Assembly: GCF_000385375.1 (NCBI RefSeq) | Contig: NZ_ARVV01000001.1 | Location: 2,108,001-2,172,000 of the forward strand | DNA from: Methyloversatilis discipulorum | Lineage (GTDB): Bacteria; Pseudomonadota; Gammaproteobacteria; Burkholderiales; Rhodocyclaceae | Reading direction: 5' to 3' | Length of the DNA stretch: 64,000 nucleotides | Part shown: positions 48,169 through 57,900 of the stretch, piece after piece | How the letters are laid out: the number at the start of each line of letters is the position of its first letter | Numbering within the stretch: the stretch's first letter is position 1 | The notes under the pieces: generated by a model | Database searches by the model: none | The model's input: the letters and a program-made list of their open reading frames with translations, nothing else | What the model was told of the DNA's origin: nothing | Translations under genes and position numbers: made by a program

Positions 48169-48609
48169 TTACCCAGATGTTTGACTTTTCGTGGCACTTT
48201 CACCATGGCAATTGCAATTGCCCAACCCTTGCAAAATGCCGCACGCCTCTACAGATCGAGAGCCAGAACACTTCTCGCGCAAATCAACCAAGTGCCGCTT
48301 TAACTGCAACAGCGCGGACACACGCATTTCCACCTGTTGAATATGGGCCTCCAGCAGCGTGTTGACCTCCCCACAGTCCTGCATCGGGTTGTCTCGCAGA
48401 CCCAGCAATGCGCGAATCTCGCTCAACGTCATGTCGAGCGAACGGCAATGACGGATGAATTGCAAGCGCTCAATGTGCGCCTCACCGTACAGCCGGAAGT
48501 TGCCACCGCTTCGCGCTGGCTTCGGCAGTAGCCCTTCCTTCTCGTAGTAGCGGATGGTCACAACCTCGCATCCAGAGCGCTTGGCGAGGTCGCCAATTCT
48601 GATTTCCAT
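48169..48609 (-). CDS. pbrR: PbrR/CadR-type MerR-family regulator
   Basis: A 146-residue regulator for Pb/Cd/Zn. The HTH reads R-I-G-D-L-A-K-R-S-G-C-E-V-V-T-I-R-Y-Y-E; metal-binding positions C79 (D-C-G-E-V-N), C114 and C123 are those of PbrR/CadR, and the C-terminus has C-N-C-H. It is divergent from the P-type ATPase across a MerR-type promoter nearly identical to known pbrA promoters. The pbrBC partner makes PbrR the better name; CadR is the alternative. Confidence 0.9.
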   Translation of the reverse strand: MEIRIGDLAKRSGCEVVTIRYYEKEGLLPKPARSGGNFRLYGEAHIERLQFIRHCRSLDMTLSEIRALLGLRDNPMQDCGEVNTLLEAHIQQVEMRVSALLQLKRHLVDLREKCSGSRSVEACGILQGLGNCNCHGESATKSQTSG

Positions 48610-48631
48610 GCATCAATCTCCTTTATTTCAC

Positions 48632-48662
48632 TTGACTCTATAGTAACTATAGGGTTTGTAAT
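48632..48662 (+). promoter_or_regulatory. MerR-type promoter of the lead/cadmium module
   Basis: -35 TTGACT (48632-48637), 19-bp spacer with the dyad CTATAG-TAA-CTATAG, -10 TGTAAT (48657-48662). The long spacer and dyad are the PbrR/CadR operator arrangement. Confidence 0.9.
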
Positions 48663-48692
48663 GGAAGTTGTATAGATTTGAAGGAGTTATTT

Positions 48693-51098
48693 ATGAGCGA
48701 ATGCGCTTCCACGGCGTGTGGCTGCTCGGCTGGGCCGATCATCCAACCCACGACACAAGCCCCAGCGACAACCGGATCGGCTCAAGCGGTGTATCGCATC
48801 GAGAACATGGACTGCCCCACGGAAGAGGCGCTGATCCGAGGCAAGCTGGTCGGGCTGGCGGGGGTGGTTGGTCTTGAGTTCAACCTGATGCAGCGTACTT
48901 TGGCCGTTCGGCACGAACTGCCTTCGTTGTTTCCCGTTGAGCAGGCGCTAACCGCCATCGGCATGCAAGCCGTGCGCATGGATCAGGCATCGACCGGGCA
49001 AACGACCAAGCTGTCCATTACCAAAATGGATTGCCCGACCGAAGAGACGTTGATCCGCAACAAGCTCGGTACCATGGCCGGAGTTGCCGATCTCGATTTC
49101 AACCTGATGCAGCGCACGCTGTCGGTACGCCATGCGGACCAGGTTCTGCCGGACGTGCTCGCGGCACTGCAAGCGCTTGGATTCGAGGCGCAGGTGTTGG
49201 ACACCGCAGAGGCCGCATCGCCATCCGCATCCCTTGTGACCACGCCGACCAACTGGTGGCCGCTGGGCATCTCCTTTGTAACTGCATCGGCGGCCGAGGC
49301 GGTCTACTGGCTCCACAACGGCAATCATTGGTCGGTCGTCGTTCTGGCGCTCGTCGCGGTCTTCACCGGCGGTCTGTCCACCTACAAGAAAGGTTGGATT
49401 GCGCTCAAGAACCGTAATCTCAACATGAACGCCCTGATGTCGATTGCCGTCACGGGTGCCATGTTGATCGGGCACTGGCCCGAGGCGGCAATGGTGATGG
49501 TGCTTTTCGCGCTGGCCGAGGTGATCGAAGCCAAGTCGCTGGATCGCGCCCGCAATGCCATCCGTGGCCTGCTCGACCTGACCCCGGAACAGGCCACGGT
49601 GCAGCAGGCTGACGGCACATGGCGCGAGGTGGGTGCAAAGCAAATTGCCATCGGTAGCCGCGTCCGGGTCAAGCCAGGTGAGCGCATCGCCCTGGATGGT
49701 GAGGTGCTGGAAGGCCGCTCTGCCGTCAACCAAGCCCCGATCACGGGTGAAAGCCTTCCGGTCGAGAAATCCCCCGGTGATCCGGTGTTTGCGGGCACGA
49801 TCAACGAATCCGGTTCATTCGAGTACCGCGTCACCGCCGTGGCCAGCAACTCCACATTGGCCCGCATCATTCACGCGGTAGAGGCTGCCCAAGGAAGCCG
49901 TGCGCCGACTCAGCGCTTTGTCGATCAGTTCGCCCGCTGGTACACGCCCATTGTTTTCGGTGTTGCCATCGCCGTCGCGTTGTTGCCACCGCTGTTCATG
50001 GGTGCGGCATGGCTCGACTGGATTTACCGTGCATTGGTTCTGCTGGTGGTCGCCTGCCCGTGCGCACTGGTGATCTCTACGCCGGTCAGCATCGTCAGCG
50101 GCCTGGCCGCTGCCGCCCGCCACGGCATTCTCATCAAGGGCGGCGTCTATCTGGAAGAAGGCCGCAAGCTGCGCTGGCTGGCTCTGGACAAGACCGGCAC
50201 GATCACGCACGGCAAGCCCGCACAGACCGATTTTGTCACTTGGGGCAATGCACTCGCCGCAAACAGCCGCAGCATCGCTGCCAGTCTGGCGGCTCGTTCC
50301 GACCACCCTGTATCCAAAGCGGTGGCACAAGCCGCGCAGACGGATGGGGTTGCCTTACTCGACGTAGCCGAGTTCAGCGCGCTGCCCGGTCGGGGCGTGC
50401 AAGGCCAAATCAACGGTGAGACCTACCATCTTGGCAACCAGCGGATGCTCGAAGCGCTGGGGCAATGCACACCAGAACTGGAACAGCGCATCGCGGCGCT
50501 GGAAACCATGGGTAAAACTGTCGTGATGTTGGTCAGCGCAAAAGGGGTTCATGCCTTATTTGCCGTAGCGGACACCATCAAGGAAAGCAGCAGGAGCGCC
50601 ATTGCCGAGCTTCATGCACTGGGCATCAACACCATGATGCTGACCGGCGACAACCCCCACACGGCACAGGCCATTGCCGCACAAGCCGGGATCGACAGTG
50701 CGCAAGGCAATCTGCTCCCAGACGACAAACTGCGCGAAGTTGAGCTACTGGCCATAAAGGGCAAGGTCGGCATGGTCGGTGATGGCATCAACGATGCCCC
50801 GGCCTTGGCGCGTGCGGACATCGGCTTTGCCATGGGAGCGGCTGGCACCGATACCGCCATCGAGACCGCTGACGTGGCCCTGATGGACGACAACCTGGGC
50901 AAGATTCCGACCTTCGTGCGCCTGTCGCGTGCGACGGCGCAGGTGCTGATGCAAAACATTGTGCTGGCCCTTGGCATCAAGGCAGTATTTCTGGTGCTGA
51001 CCTTCACGGGTCAAGCGACCATGTGGATGGCGGTGTTTGCTGATATGGGGGCCAGCTTGCTCGTCGTTGGCAATGGCTTGAGGCTGTTGCGCAAATGA
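48693..51098 (+). CDS. pbrA: Pb/Cd/Zn-exporting P1B-type ATPase
   Basis: An 801-residue exporter. A Cys-rich start (S-E-C-A-S-T-A-C-G-C) is followed by two metal-binding domains, both with M-D-C-P-T-E (C41 and C114), then about eight membrane helices. The ion-site C455-P-C457 motif and phosphorylation D499 (D-K-T-G-T) are intact. I start at ATG 48693, which has a GAAGGAG site; a TTG at 48678 is unlikely. The second M-D-C-P-T-E-E domain is typical of the PbrA/CadA group of Gram-negative bacteria. Overlaps pbrBC by four bases. Confidence 0.93.
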   Translation: MSECASTACGCSAGPIIQPTTQAPATTGSAQAVYRIENMDCPTEEALIRGKLVGLAGVVGLEFNLMQRTLAVRHELPSLFPVEQALTAIGMQAVRMDQASTGQTTKLSITKMDCPTEETLIRNKLGTMAGVADLDFNLMQRTLSVRHADQVLPDVLAALQALGFEAQVLDTAEAASPSASLVTTPTNWWPLGISFVTASAAEAVYWLHNGNHWSVVVLALVAVFTGGLSTYKKGWIALKNRNLNMNALMSIAVTGAMLIGHWPEAAMVMVLFALAEVIEAKSLDRARNAIRGLLDLTPEQATVQQADGTWREVGAKQIAIGSRVRVKPGERIALDGEVLEGRSAVNQAPITGESLPVEKSPGDPVFAGTINESGSFEYRVTAVASNSTLARIIHAVEAAQGSRAPTQRFVDQFARWYTPIVFGVAIAVALLPPLFMGAAWLDWIYRALVLLVVACPCALVISTPVSIVSGLAAAARHGILIKGGVYLEEGRKLRWLALDKTGTITHGKPAQTDFVTWGNALAANSRSIAASLAARSDHPVSKAVAQAAQTDGVALLDVAEFSALPGRGVQGQINGETYHLGNQRMLEALGQCTPELEQRIAALETMGKTVVMLVSAKGVHALFAVADTIKESSRSAIAELHALGINTMMLTGDNPHTAQAIAAQAGIDSAQGNLLPDDKLREVELLAIKGKVGMVGDGINDAPALARADIGFAMGAAGTDTAIETADVALMDDNLGKIPTFVRLSRATAQVLMQNIVLALGIKAVFLVLTFTGQATMWMAVFADMGASLLVVGNGLRLLRK

Positions 51099-52174
51099 GC
51101 TGGAAATTCTTTCTCTACGACTGGGGTGGTCTAAACATCGCGTTGTTCCAAGCCATCAACATGAGCACACCTGCAGCGCTGGAACCGCCGGTATCGTTCT
51201 TCAACCTTGTGATAGGCAACTACTGGACTGCACCACTGATGCTCTTGGCGATGTGGGGATGGTCAAAGTCGGCACCTGACCCAACGCGGGCCGATGCCAT
51301 CCGGTACAGACTCAGAGTCTTTAGCGTGGCCTTTGCGTTGGCATTTCTCGTCGCCACCATCTTGAAGCTATGGATCGACTTTCCACGCCCGCCTGCCGTT
51401 TTTGGCGACATGGTGCGCGTTATCGGGGGCATCGAACGACACTACAGCCTGCCCAGCGGGCATGCCACCTATGCCGCGCTGGTGGTCGGCGCGCTCTGGC
51501 CTTTGATAGGCCGTCGTGGCCGCATCGGCTTGGTGTTGTACGCCGCATTGGTCGGTTGGTCACGCATCGCAGCCGGAATGCACTTTCCTGCCGATGTGCT
51601 GGCGGGGTGGGTACTTGGATTGAGCTGCACGGCGCTCGCCGGGTGGCTGATGCCGCTGGCCGCCCCTGTGTGGCAATCGGCTCGCCGCACATCGACTTGG
51701 GTCTGGTTCGCAGTGGCCGCCAGTTCTGTCATGACAGATCAGCTCGCAAAGTTCGCCATCACCCGCACGTTTGCCTACGGTGAACAGGTCGAAGTCAGCA
51801 CCTTCTTCAACATTGTCCATGTCCTGAATCCCGGCGCGGCATTCAGCTTTCTGGCGAACGCTGGCGGCTGGCAACGTTACTTTCTCATGGCGCTGGGTCT
51901 GGTCGTTTCTGCTTGGCTGGGCCGCATGCTGTGCCAGCAGCGGCCACGCCTTGAAGCGGTGGGCTACAGCCTGATCCTTGGTGGTGCGCTCGGCAATGTC
52001 GTGGATCGTGTGCTGCGTGGATCGGTTGTCGATTTCCTCGACTTCCATTGGCAGCTTGTGCACTGGCCCGCCTTCAACCTCGCTGATGTGGCGATAACTA
52101 TCGGAGCGCTCTGCCTGTTCTTGACGGTTGTACCGAAAAGCAGTAGAGGCACAGAGGCCGATGTGTCCGGTTAA
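51095..52174 (+). CDS. pbrBC: PbrB-PbrC fusion: undecaprenyl-PP phosphatase plus prolipoprotein signal peptidase
   Basis: A 359-residue membrane protein joining two enzymes. Residues about 1-195 are a PAP2-type phosphatase (K-L-W-I-D-F-P-R-P; L-P-S-G-H-A-T; S-R-I-A-A-G-M-H-F-P-A-D). Residues about 200-359 are an LspA-like signal peptidase II with D-Q-L-A-K, N-P-G-A-A-F-S-F, G-N-V-V-D-R and F-N-L-A-D-V-A (the catalytic Asp pair). In lead resistance the phosphatase supplies phosphate to precipitate exported Pb(II), and PbrC supports PbrB. The ATGA overlap couples it to the ATPase. Confidence 0.9.
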   Translation: MSWKFFLYDWGGLNIALFQAINMSTPAALEPPVSFFNLVIGNYWTAPLMLLAMWGWSKSAPDPTRADAIRYRLRVFSVAFALAFLVATILKLWIDFPRPPAVFGDMVRVIGGIERHYSLPSGHATYAALVVGALWPLIGRRGRIGLVLYAALVGWSRIAAGMHFPADVLAGWVLGLSCTALAGWLMPLAAPVWQSARRTSTWVWFAVAASSVMTDQLAKFAITRTFAYGEQVEVSTFFNIVHVLNPGAAFSFLANAGGWQRYFLMALGLVVSAWLGRMLCQQRPRLEAVGYSLILGGALGNVVDRVLRGSVVDFLDFHWQLVHWPAFNLADVAITIGALCLFLTVVPKSSRGTEADVSG

Positions 52175-52304
52175 GCTATACCCTAACATGGCGTCAGACC
52201 ATCCGGCGCGAAAGCGTCAGAATAGAGTCGCCTTCAGAATTGATTGACACGCACCGTCAAGAGTCATAGATTTCTTCCTGACACATTCCCCTCAGGAGGA
52301 CCCT
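52175..52304. promoter_or_regulatory. Resolution site (res) upstream of tnpR
   Basis: 130-bp gap between pbrBC and tnpR holding several GTCAG / CTGAC-type motifs (near 52194, 52219, 52279), in the position of Tn21/Tn501 res, where TnpR resolves cointegrates. No gene is present. Confidence 0.65.
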
Positions 52305-52865
52305 TTGCACGGTCAGCGCATCGGCTACGTCCGCGTCAGCAGCTTCGACCAGAATCCGGAACGCCAGCTTGAGCATGTGCCGGTGGACAGGCTGTTCACC
52401 GACAAGGCATCGGGCAAGGACACCCAGCGCCCCGAGCTAGAACGGTTGCTCGCCTTCGTGCGCGAGGGCGACACGGTGGTGGTGCACAGCATGGACCGCC
52501 TGGCGCGCAACCTCGACGACCTGCGCCGTCTAGTGCAGAAGCTCACCCAGCGCGGCGTGCGCATCGAATTCGTCAAGGAAAGCCTGACCTTCACCGGCGA
52601 GGACTCGCCGATGGCGAACCTGATGCTGTCGGTGATGGGCGCGTTCGCCGAGTTCGAGCGCGCCCTTATCCGCGAGCGGCAGCGCGAAGGCATCGCGCTC
52701 GCCAAGCAGCGCGGGGCCTACCGGGGCCGCAAGAAGGCGCTGTCGCCGGAGCGGGTGGCCGAGCTGCGCCGGCGGGCCGCCGCCGGCGAGCAGAAAGCCA
52801 AGCTCGCCCGCGAATTCGGCATCAGCCGCGAAACCCTGTACCAATACCTGAGAACGGATGACTGA
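52305..52865 (+). CDS. tnpR: Tn21-type resolvase TnpR
   Basis: A 186-residue serine recombinase: [17 protein letters not shown] with the nucleophile S12, and a C-terminal helix-turn-helix ending [13 protein letters not shown]. It resolves transposition cointegrates at res. The start is TTG 52305 with CAGGAGGA just upstream. Only two bases separate it from tnpA. Confidence 0.95.
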   Translation: MHGQRIGYVRVSSFDQNPERQLEHVPVDRLFTDKASGKDTQRPELERLLAFVREGDTVVVHSMDRLARNLDDLRRLVQKLTQRGVRIEFVKESLTFTGEDSPMANLMLSVMGAFAEFERALIRERQREGIALAKQRGAYRGRKKALSPERVAELRRRAAAGEQKAKLAREFGISRETLYQYLRTDD

Positions 52866-52867
52866 CC

Positions 52868-55855
52868 ATGCCGCGCCGCAGCTTGCTGACGCCCGCCGAG
52901 CGCACCGGCCTGCTTGCCTTTCCGACCACTGACGACGACCTCATCCGGCATTACACCTTCTCCGAACCCGACCTGTCAGTGATCCGCCAACGGCGCGGCA
53001 ACCACAACCGGCTCGGTTTCGCGGTGCAGTTGTGCTACCTGCGCTATCCCGGCTTCGCCCTGCCGACCGACGCGGAACCGCCCGCATCCCTGCTGAATAT
53101 CGTCGGCCGCCAGTTGCGCATCGCGCCGGACATCTGGCCGCAGTACGCGCAGCGGCCGGAAACCCGGCGCGAGCACCTGCTGGAATTGCAGGCGTGGCTG
53201 AAGCTGACGCCGTTCGCGGCCGCCGACTACCGGCGCTTCGTCCACCAGCTCGCCGAGCTGGCCCAGCAGACCGACCGGGGTATCGTGCTGGCCGAGGCGC
53301 TGGTCGAGCTGCTGCGGCAGCAACGTATCATCCTGCCGGCCATCGATGTCATCGAGCGTGTATGTAGCGAGGCGCTCACGCGCGGTACGCGCCAGGTGTA
53401 CGCGGCGCTGACCGCGCCGCTGGCCGATCACCATCGCCGTGCGCTCGACGGTCTGCTGGCGATCCGCGAGGGCACCAAGGGCAGCGGGCTAATCTGGCTG
53501 CGCCAGCCGCCCGGCCCGCCCAAGCCCAAGCATGTGCTGGCCCACCTGGAGCGGCTGAAGACCCTCCGTGACCTGGCGTTGCCGGATGGGCTGGAGCACA
53601 CCGTCCACCAAAACCGCCTGCTGAAGCTCGCCCGCGAAGGAGGACAGATGACGGCCCAGCACCTGCGCGACCTGGAGCCGAGCCGCCGCTATGCGACCCT
53701 GTCCGCGGTGATCCTCGATACCCGCGCCACCCTGATCGACGAGATCATCGACCTGCACGACCGTTTCATGGGCGCGCTGTTCAGCAAGGCCAAGCGCAAC
53801 CACGCCGACCGCTTCCAGCAGTCCGGCAAGGCGATCAACGACAAGGTGCGGCTCTACTCGCGCATCGGCCGCGCCCTGCTGGAAGCCAAGCAGTCGGGCG
53901 GCGATCCGTTCGCCGCCATCGAGGCCATCATCCCGTGGGAGGTGTTCACCGAGAGCATCACCGAGGCCGAGCTGCTGGCCCAGCCGGAAGGTTTCGACTT
54001 CCTCGCGCTGGTCGGCGACGGCTTCAACCAGCTCCGGCGCTACACGCCGGCCCTGCTGGAAGCGCTGACCATGAAGGCCGCGCCGGCGGCACGCGAGCTG
54101 CTCGCCGCCGTCGATGTGCTCAAAGGGATGAACGAGCGCCAGGCGCGCAAAGTGCCGGACGATGCGCCCACGTCGTTCGTGCGCAAGCGCTGGGAAAGCC
54201 TGGTGCGCAACGAAGACGGGTTGGATCGGCGCTTCTACGAGCTGTGCGTGCTGTCCGAGCTGAAAAACTCGCTGCGCTCCGGCGACATCTGGGTGCAGGG
54301 CTCGCGCCAGTTCAAGGACTTCGAGGACTACCTGTTGCCGCCACCGCGTTTCGCCGCGCAGCGCGATCAGCGGGAATTGGGCCTGGCCGTCGAAACCGAC
54401 TGCGAGCGCTTCCTGGAGGCGCGCCTCACGGTGCTGCAAGAGCAACTGGCGACGGTGGAGCGGCTGGCCGCCGCCAACGAGCTGCCCGACGCCGCCATCA
54501 CCAGTACCGGCCGGCTCAGGATTTCGCCGCTGGACAACGGCGTGCCCGACGAGGCCGAGGCGCTGATGCAACAGGCGTACAGCCCGCTGCCGCACCTGAA
54601 GATCACCGAGCTGCTGCTGGAAGTCGATGGCTGGACGGGGTTCAGCCGCCACTTCAAGCACCTCAAGAGCGACGCGGCGGCCGAAGATCAACACCTGCTG
54701 CTGACGACCATCCTGGCCGACGCCATCAACCTGGGGCTCTCCAAGATGGCCGAATCCTGCCCGGGCGTGACCTATGCCAAGCTGACCTGGTTGCAGGCGT
54801 GGCACATCCGCGACGAGACCTATTCGGCCGGGCTGGCCGAGCTGGTCAACGCGCAGTTCCGTCAGCCGTTCGCCGCCTATTGGGGCGATGGCACCACGTC
54901 GTCGTCGGACGGCCAGAACTTCAAGGCCGGCGGTCGGGGCCACGCCGCCGGCCAGGTGAACCTGAAGTACGGCCAGGAACCGGGCGTGCAGTTCTACACC
55001 CACATTTCGGACCAGTACGCGCCGTTCCACACCAAGGTCATCAACGCCACGGTGCGCGACGCCACCCACGTCCTGGACGGACTGCTGTACCACGAATCCG
55101 ACCTGCGCATCGAGGAGCATTACACCGACACGGCCGGCTTCACCGATCACCTGTTCGCGCTGATGCACCTGCTGGGCTTCCGCTTTGCGCCGCGCATCCG
55201 CGACCTGACCGACAAGCGCCTGTACATCCACGGCGACGCCAAGCAGTACCCGACGCTCGCCGGCCTGATCGGCGGCAGCGTCAACGTGAAGCACATTCGC
55301 GCCCATTGGGACGAAATCCTGCGCCTGGCCGCCTCGATCAAGCAGGGCACGGTGACGGCCTCGCTGATGCTCAGGAAGCTCGGCAGCTACCCGCGACAGA
55401 ACGGCTTGGCCGTGGCCTTGCGCGAGCTTGGGCGAATCGAGCGCACGCTGTTCGCGCTCGACTGGATGCAGAACGTCGAGCTGCGCCGCCGCGTGCAGAT
55501 CGGTTTGAACAAGGGGGAGGCCAAGAACGCGCTGGCCCGCGCCGTGTTCCTGAACCGGCTCGGCGAAATCCGCGACCGCAGTTTCGAGAACCAGCGCTAC
55601 CGCGCCAGCGGCCTCAACCTGGTGGTGGCGGCGATCGTCCTGTGGAACACCGTCTACCTGGAGCGGGCCATCCAGGGGCTGCGGGACTCGGGCAAGGACA
55701 TCGACGAGAGACTGCTGCCACATCTCTCGCCGCTGGGCTGGGAGCACATCAACCTGACCGGCGACTACATCTGGCGGCAGAACAAACACGTCGAGCAGGG
55801 CAAGTTCCGGCCGCTGCGATTGATCGAGCAGGCACCGCTAGCAACGTCTTCGTAA
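52868..55855 (+). CDS. tnpA: Tn3-family transposase TnpA
   Basis: A 995-residue DDE transposase of the Tn21/Tn501 branch, full length. The catalytic core is visible: D681 (S-S-S-D-G-Q-N-F), D754 (H-Y-T-D-T-A-G-F) and the [13 protein letters not shown] helix, which contains the third acidic residue (E900 or E907). An RxxRR-like N-terminal DNA-binding region is present. It should recognise the 38-bp end repeats. Unusually, it does not directly abut the right repeat: ynfA intervenes. Confidence 0.95.
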   Translation: MPRRSLLTPAERTGLLAFPTTDDDLIRHYTFSEPDLSVIRQRRGNHNRLGFAVQLCYLRYPGFALPTDAEPPASLLNIVGRQLRIAPDIWPQYAQRPETRREHLLELQAWLKLTPFAAADYRRFVHQLAELAQQTDRGIVLAEALVELLRQQRIILPAIDVIERVCSEALTRGTRQVYAALTAPLADHHRRALDGLLAIREGTKGSGLIWLRQPPGPPKPKHVLAHLERLKTLRDLALPDGLEHTVHQNRLLKLAREGGQMTAQHLRDLEPSRRYATLSAVILDTRATLIDEIIDLHDRFMGALFSKAKRNHADRFQQSGKAINDKVRLYSRIGRALLEAKQSGGDPFAAIEAIIPWEVFTESITEAELLAQPEGFDFLALVGDGFNQLRRYTPALLEALTMKAAPAARELLAAVDVLKGMNERQARKVPDDAPTSFVRKRWESLVRNEDGLDRRFYELCVLSELKNSLRSGDIWVQGSRQFKDFEDYLLPPPRFAAQRDQRELGLAVETDCERFLEARLTVLQEQLATVERLAAANELPDAAITSTGRLRISPLDNGVPDEAEALMQQAYSPLPHLKITELLLEVDGWTGFSRHFKHLKSDAAAEDQHLLLTTILADAINLGLSKMAESCPGVTYAKLTWLQAWHIRDETYSAGLAELVNAQFRQPFAAYWGDGTTSSSDGQNFKAGGRGHAAGQVNLKYGQEPGVQFYTHISDQYAPFHTKVINATVRDATHVLDGLLYHESDLRIEEHYTDTAGFTDHLFALMHLLGFRFAPRIRDLTDKRLYIHGDAKQYPTLAGLIGGSVNVKHIRAHWDEILRLAASIKQGTVTASLMLRKLGSYPRQNGLAVALRELGRIERTLFALDWMQNVELRRRVQIGLNKGEAKNALARAVFLNRLGEIRDRSFENQRYRASGLNLVVAAIVLWNTVYLERAIQGLRDSGKDIDERLLPHLSPLGWEHINLTGDYIWRQNKHVEQGKFRPLRLIEQAPLATSS

Positions 55856-55867
55856 GGTCTATCAACT

Positions 55868-56215
55868 GTGGAGCTACTGATCTTGATTCTGAAAACGACC
55901 GGACTGTTCATCGCAACAGCGCTTGCCGAGATCGTCGGCTGCTTTCTGCCTTACCTGTGGCTGCGCAAAGGGGGGCCAATGTGGCTGCTGATTCCGGCAG
56001 CGATGAGCTTGGCGCTCTTCGTTTGGCTGCTCACGTTACACCCAGCCGCCAGTGGCCGCGTTTACGCCGCCTATGGCGGCGTTTATGTGGCTACCGCGCT
56101 GGTTTGGCTTCGGGTCGTGGATGGCGTGAAGCTGTCCGCGCTGGATTGGACGGGGGCTGGAGTCGCGCTACTGGGCATGTCAATCATTGTGCTGGGCTGG
56201 CACGACAAGGCATAG
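55868..56215 (+). CDS. ynfA: YnfA/UPF0060 family small membrane protein
   Basis: A 115-residue protein with four predicted helices: [32 protein letters not shown] and a final [16 protein letters not shown] are YnfA hallmarks. Family members resemble small multidrug exporters. It starts with GTG 12 bp after tnpA, and its last codons lie in the right inverted repeat. It is cargo at an uncommon place, between tnpA and the transposon end. Confidence 0.85.
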   Translation: MELLILILKTTGLFIATALAEIVGCFLPYLWLRKGGPMWLLIPAAMSLALFVWLLTLHPAASGRVYAAYGGVYVATALVWLRVVDGVKLSALDWTGAGVALLGMSIIVLGWHDKA

Positions 56216-56248
56216 CGTACGATTTTTTCCGTTTCGTGAGCTGACCCC
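56211..56248 (-). repeat. Transposon right terminal inverted repeat
   Basis: 38 bp whose complement begins GGGGTCAGCTCACG and ends ATCGTACGCTATG; 35/38 match with the left end. Followed by the duplicated ATCAC. Confidence 0.93.
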
Positions 56249-57127
56249 ATCACCAACGACGCAGCCGGCTTCGACCAACTGCAGGCTTTCCTGTCCCGGC
56301 AACACGCTTTGACACTGCACGTATGCATGGAAGCCACAGGCGTCTATTGGGAGCCTGTGGCTGAGTTCCTCGCCGCTCTGCCCCACGTCACCGTCAGTGT
56401 CATCAACCCGGCGCAGATCAAGGCCTTTGCCGCCTCGCGCATGGTGCGCACCAAGACCGACAAGGTCGATGCCGCACTCATCGCGCTGTTCTGCCATGAA
56501 CGCTCACCCGAGCCCTGGCAGCCGCCGTCCGAGGCCGAACGCACTTTGCGCGCGCTCGTGCTGCGTCTGGACAGCGTGCAAAGCATGCGCACCCAGGAAT
56601 CGAATCGTCTGCTCGTTGCGCAAAGCGCGGTACAGCAGGGGATTACTCAGCACATCGAATGGCTGGACGCCGAGATCGAGCGGCTCGCCCGCGCGATCCG
56701 GGATCTGCTCGACCAGGATGACGATCTGGACGGCAAGCGTCGTCTGCTCGATAGCATCCCCGGCCTGGGCGAACGCACCATCGCCATTCTGCTGGCCTTC
56801 TACGCACGGGTTTCTCGCTTCGACAACGCTCGTCAGGCCACTGCATTCGCTGGCCTTGACCCTCGGCAGCACCAATCCGGCAGCAGCGTCTGCGCCAAAC
56901 CACGCATGTCCAAGGTCGGCCACTCTTTCCTGCGCAAGTCACTCTACATGCCGGCCATGGTCGCGCTCTATCGCACCGCCTGGGGGAAACTCTTCCGACA
57001 GCGTCTGTCCGCTGCTGGCAAGCCGCCGAAACTCATCATCGGCGCAATGATGCGCAAGCTCATCCACGTCGCCTTTGGCGTTCTCCGATCCGGCAAACCT
57101 TTCGACCCAACCGCTCACGGGGTTTGA
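56249..57127 (+). pseudogene. IS110 transposase, 3' fragment (with right copy of ATCAC)
   Basis: Codons 32-322 of the transposase. It supplies E58 (C-M-E-A-T-G), D101 and D104 (K-T-D-K-V-D-A), completing the DEDD tetrad, and the C-terminal Tnp_20 domain with G-L-G-E-R-T and the probable nucleophile S240 (R-Q-H-Q-S-G-S-S). No stop or frameshift is present apart from the transposon, so the insertion is the only visible damage. The first five bases are the duplicated target. Confidence 0.92.
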
Positions 57128-57144
57128 CTCGGATAACAGTATCT
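57124..57144 (+). promoter_or_regulatory. IS110 right end with -35 half of a circle-junction promoter
   Basis: TTGACT at 57124-57129 lies 15 bases before the right edge. In an excised circle it would be 17 bases from TATTGT (43789-43794) of the left end, forming a promoter pointing into the bridge-RNA gene. Confidence 0.75.
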
Positions 57145-57285
57145 ACAAAATCCCGGCTCCGACCACGGATTGGGCGCGATCCCTGTGGGAGCGGCCTTGG
57201 CCGCGACAGGGCCTGTGCACGCCGCAAGCTTCGATACCGGCCGCTGTCGGGGTCAAGACCCCTCCCACAGAACCCCCAGCTCCAA
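57145..57285. repeat. REP-like spacer and repeat unit D (right of IS110)
   Basis: Begins with the displaced spacer ACAAAATCCCGGCTCC and GACCACGGATTGGGC, then a unit with GAGCGGCCTTGGCCGCGACA and GTCGGGGTC-A-AGACCCCTCCCACAG. The spacer differs from the one between units B and C at a single position. No gene lies between the IS110 gene and mrpG. Confidence 0.85.
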
Positions 57286-57288
57286 CGC

Positions 57289-57624
57289 TCAGTCCTTCTT
57301 CTGCGGATGCCCCGCCTTCGACGGCAGCTTCAGGTGCAGCGCCGCCTTGGCCATCAGATTGGCCGAAACCGGCGCCGTGATGAACAGGAAGAGCGTGATC
57401 AGCAGTTCGTGGATACCGAAGCGTCCGTTGGCGGCGCTGTAGATGATGCTGGCGATCAGCACACCGCCTACGCCCAGCGTTGTGGCCTTGGTCGGTGCGT
57501 GCAGGCGCTGGAAGAAGTCCCTGAAGCGCAGCATGCCGATGGCACCGACCAGCGCGAAGAAGGCGCCGATCAGCAGCATGACGGTGACGACGATTTCGAC
57601 CACCGGATTCAGCGTGTCCATCAT
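57289..57624 (-). CDS. mrpG: Mrp/Pha-type antiporter subunit G
   Basis: A 111-residue protein with three membrane helices. R-F-R-D-F-F-Q-R-L-H-A-P-T-K-A-T-T-L-G is the MrpG signature. Last gene of the antiporter operon, 6 bp after mrpF. Its C-terminal tail is basic (K-A-G-H-P-Q-K-K-D). Confidence 0.94.
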   Translation of the reverse strand: MMDTLNPVVEIVVTVMLLIGAFFALVGAIGMLRFRDFFQRLHAPTKATTLGVGGVLIASIIYSAANGRFGIHELLITLFLFITAPVSANLMAKAALHLKLPSKAGHPQKKD

Positions 57625-57630
57625 TGCTCC

Positions 57631-57900
57631 TTACTCGATCACGTCGCCGCGCGTCAGGTAGCGCGACAGGCCGACGGTGCCGACGAAGCCGAGCATGGCG
57701 ACGATGAGCGCGGCCTCGAACAGCAGATCGGTGTGCTGGCGCATGCCCAGCACGATGACCAGCGCCACCACGTTCACATACAGGGTGTCGAGCGCGAGGA
57801 TGCGGTCCACGATCTCCGGCCCGCGCAGTACCCGCCAGCCGCAGATGAGCATGGCGATCACGATGGCACCGACGGTGATGTCCAGAGCCATATCTATCAT
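57631..57900 (-). CDS. mrpF: Mrp/Pha-type antiporter subunit F
   Basis: An 89-residue, three-helix subunit. R-V-L-R-G-P-E-I-V-D-R-I-L-A-L-D-T-L and the ending V-G-L-S-R-Y-L-T-R-G are typical. ATG 57900 overlaps the mrpE stop (ATGA); an ATG three codons later is an alternative. It is needed for assembly of the complex. Confidence 0.93.
   Translation of the reverse strand: MIDMALDITVGAIVIAMLICGWRVLRGPEIVDRILALDTLYVNVVALVIVLGMRQHTDLLFEAALIVAMLGFVGTVGLSRYLTRGDVIE

Noticed and set aside
53489..55789. 766-codon open frame antisense to tnpA
   Set aside because: Low-complexity Val/Gln/Ala/Arg-rich translation with no recognisable family; tnpA on the other strand has full-length family identity.
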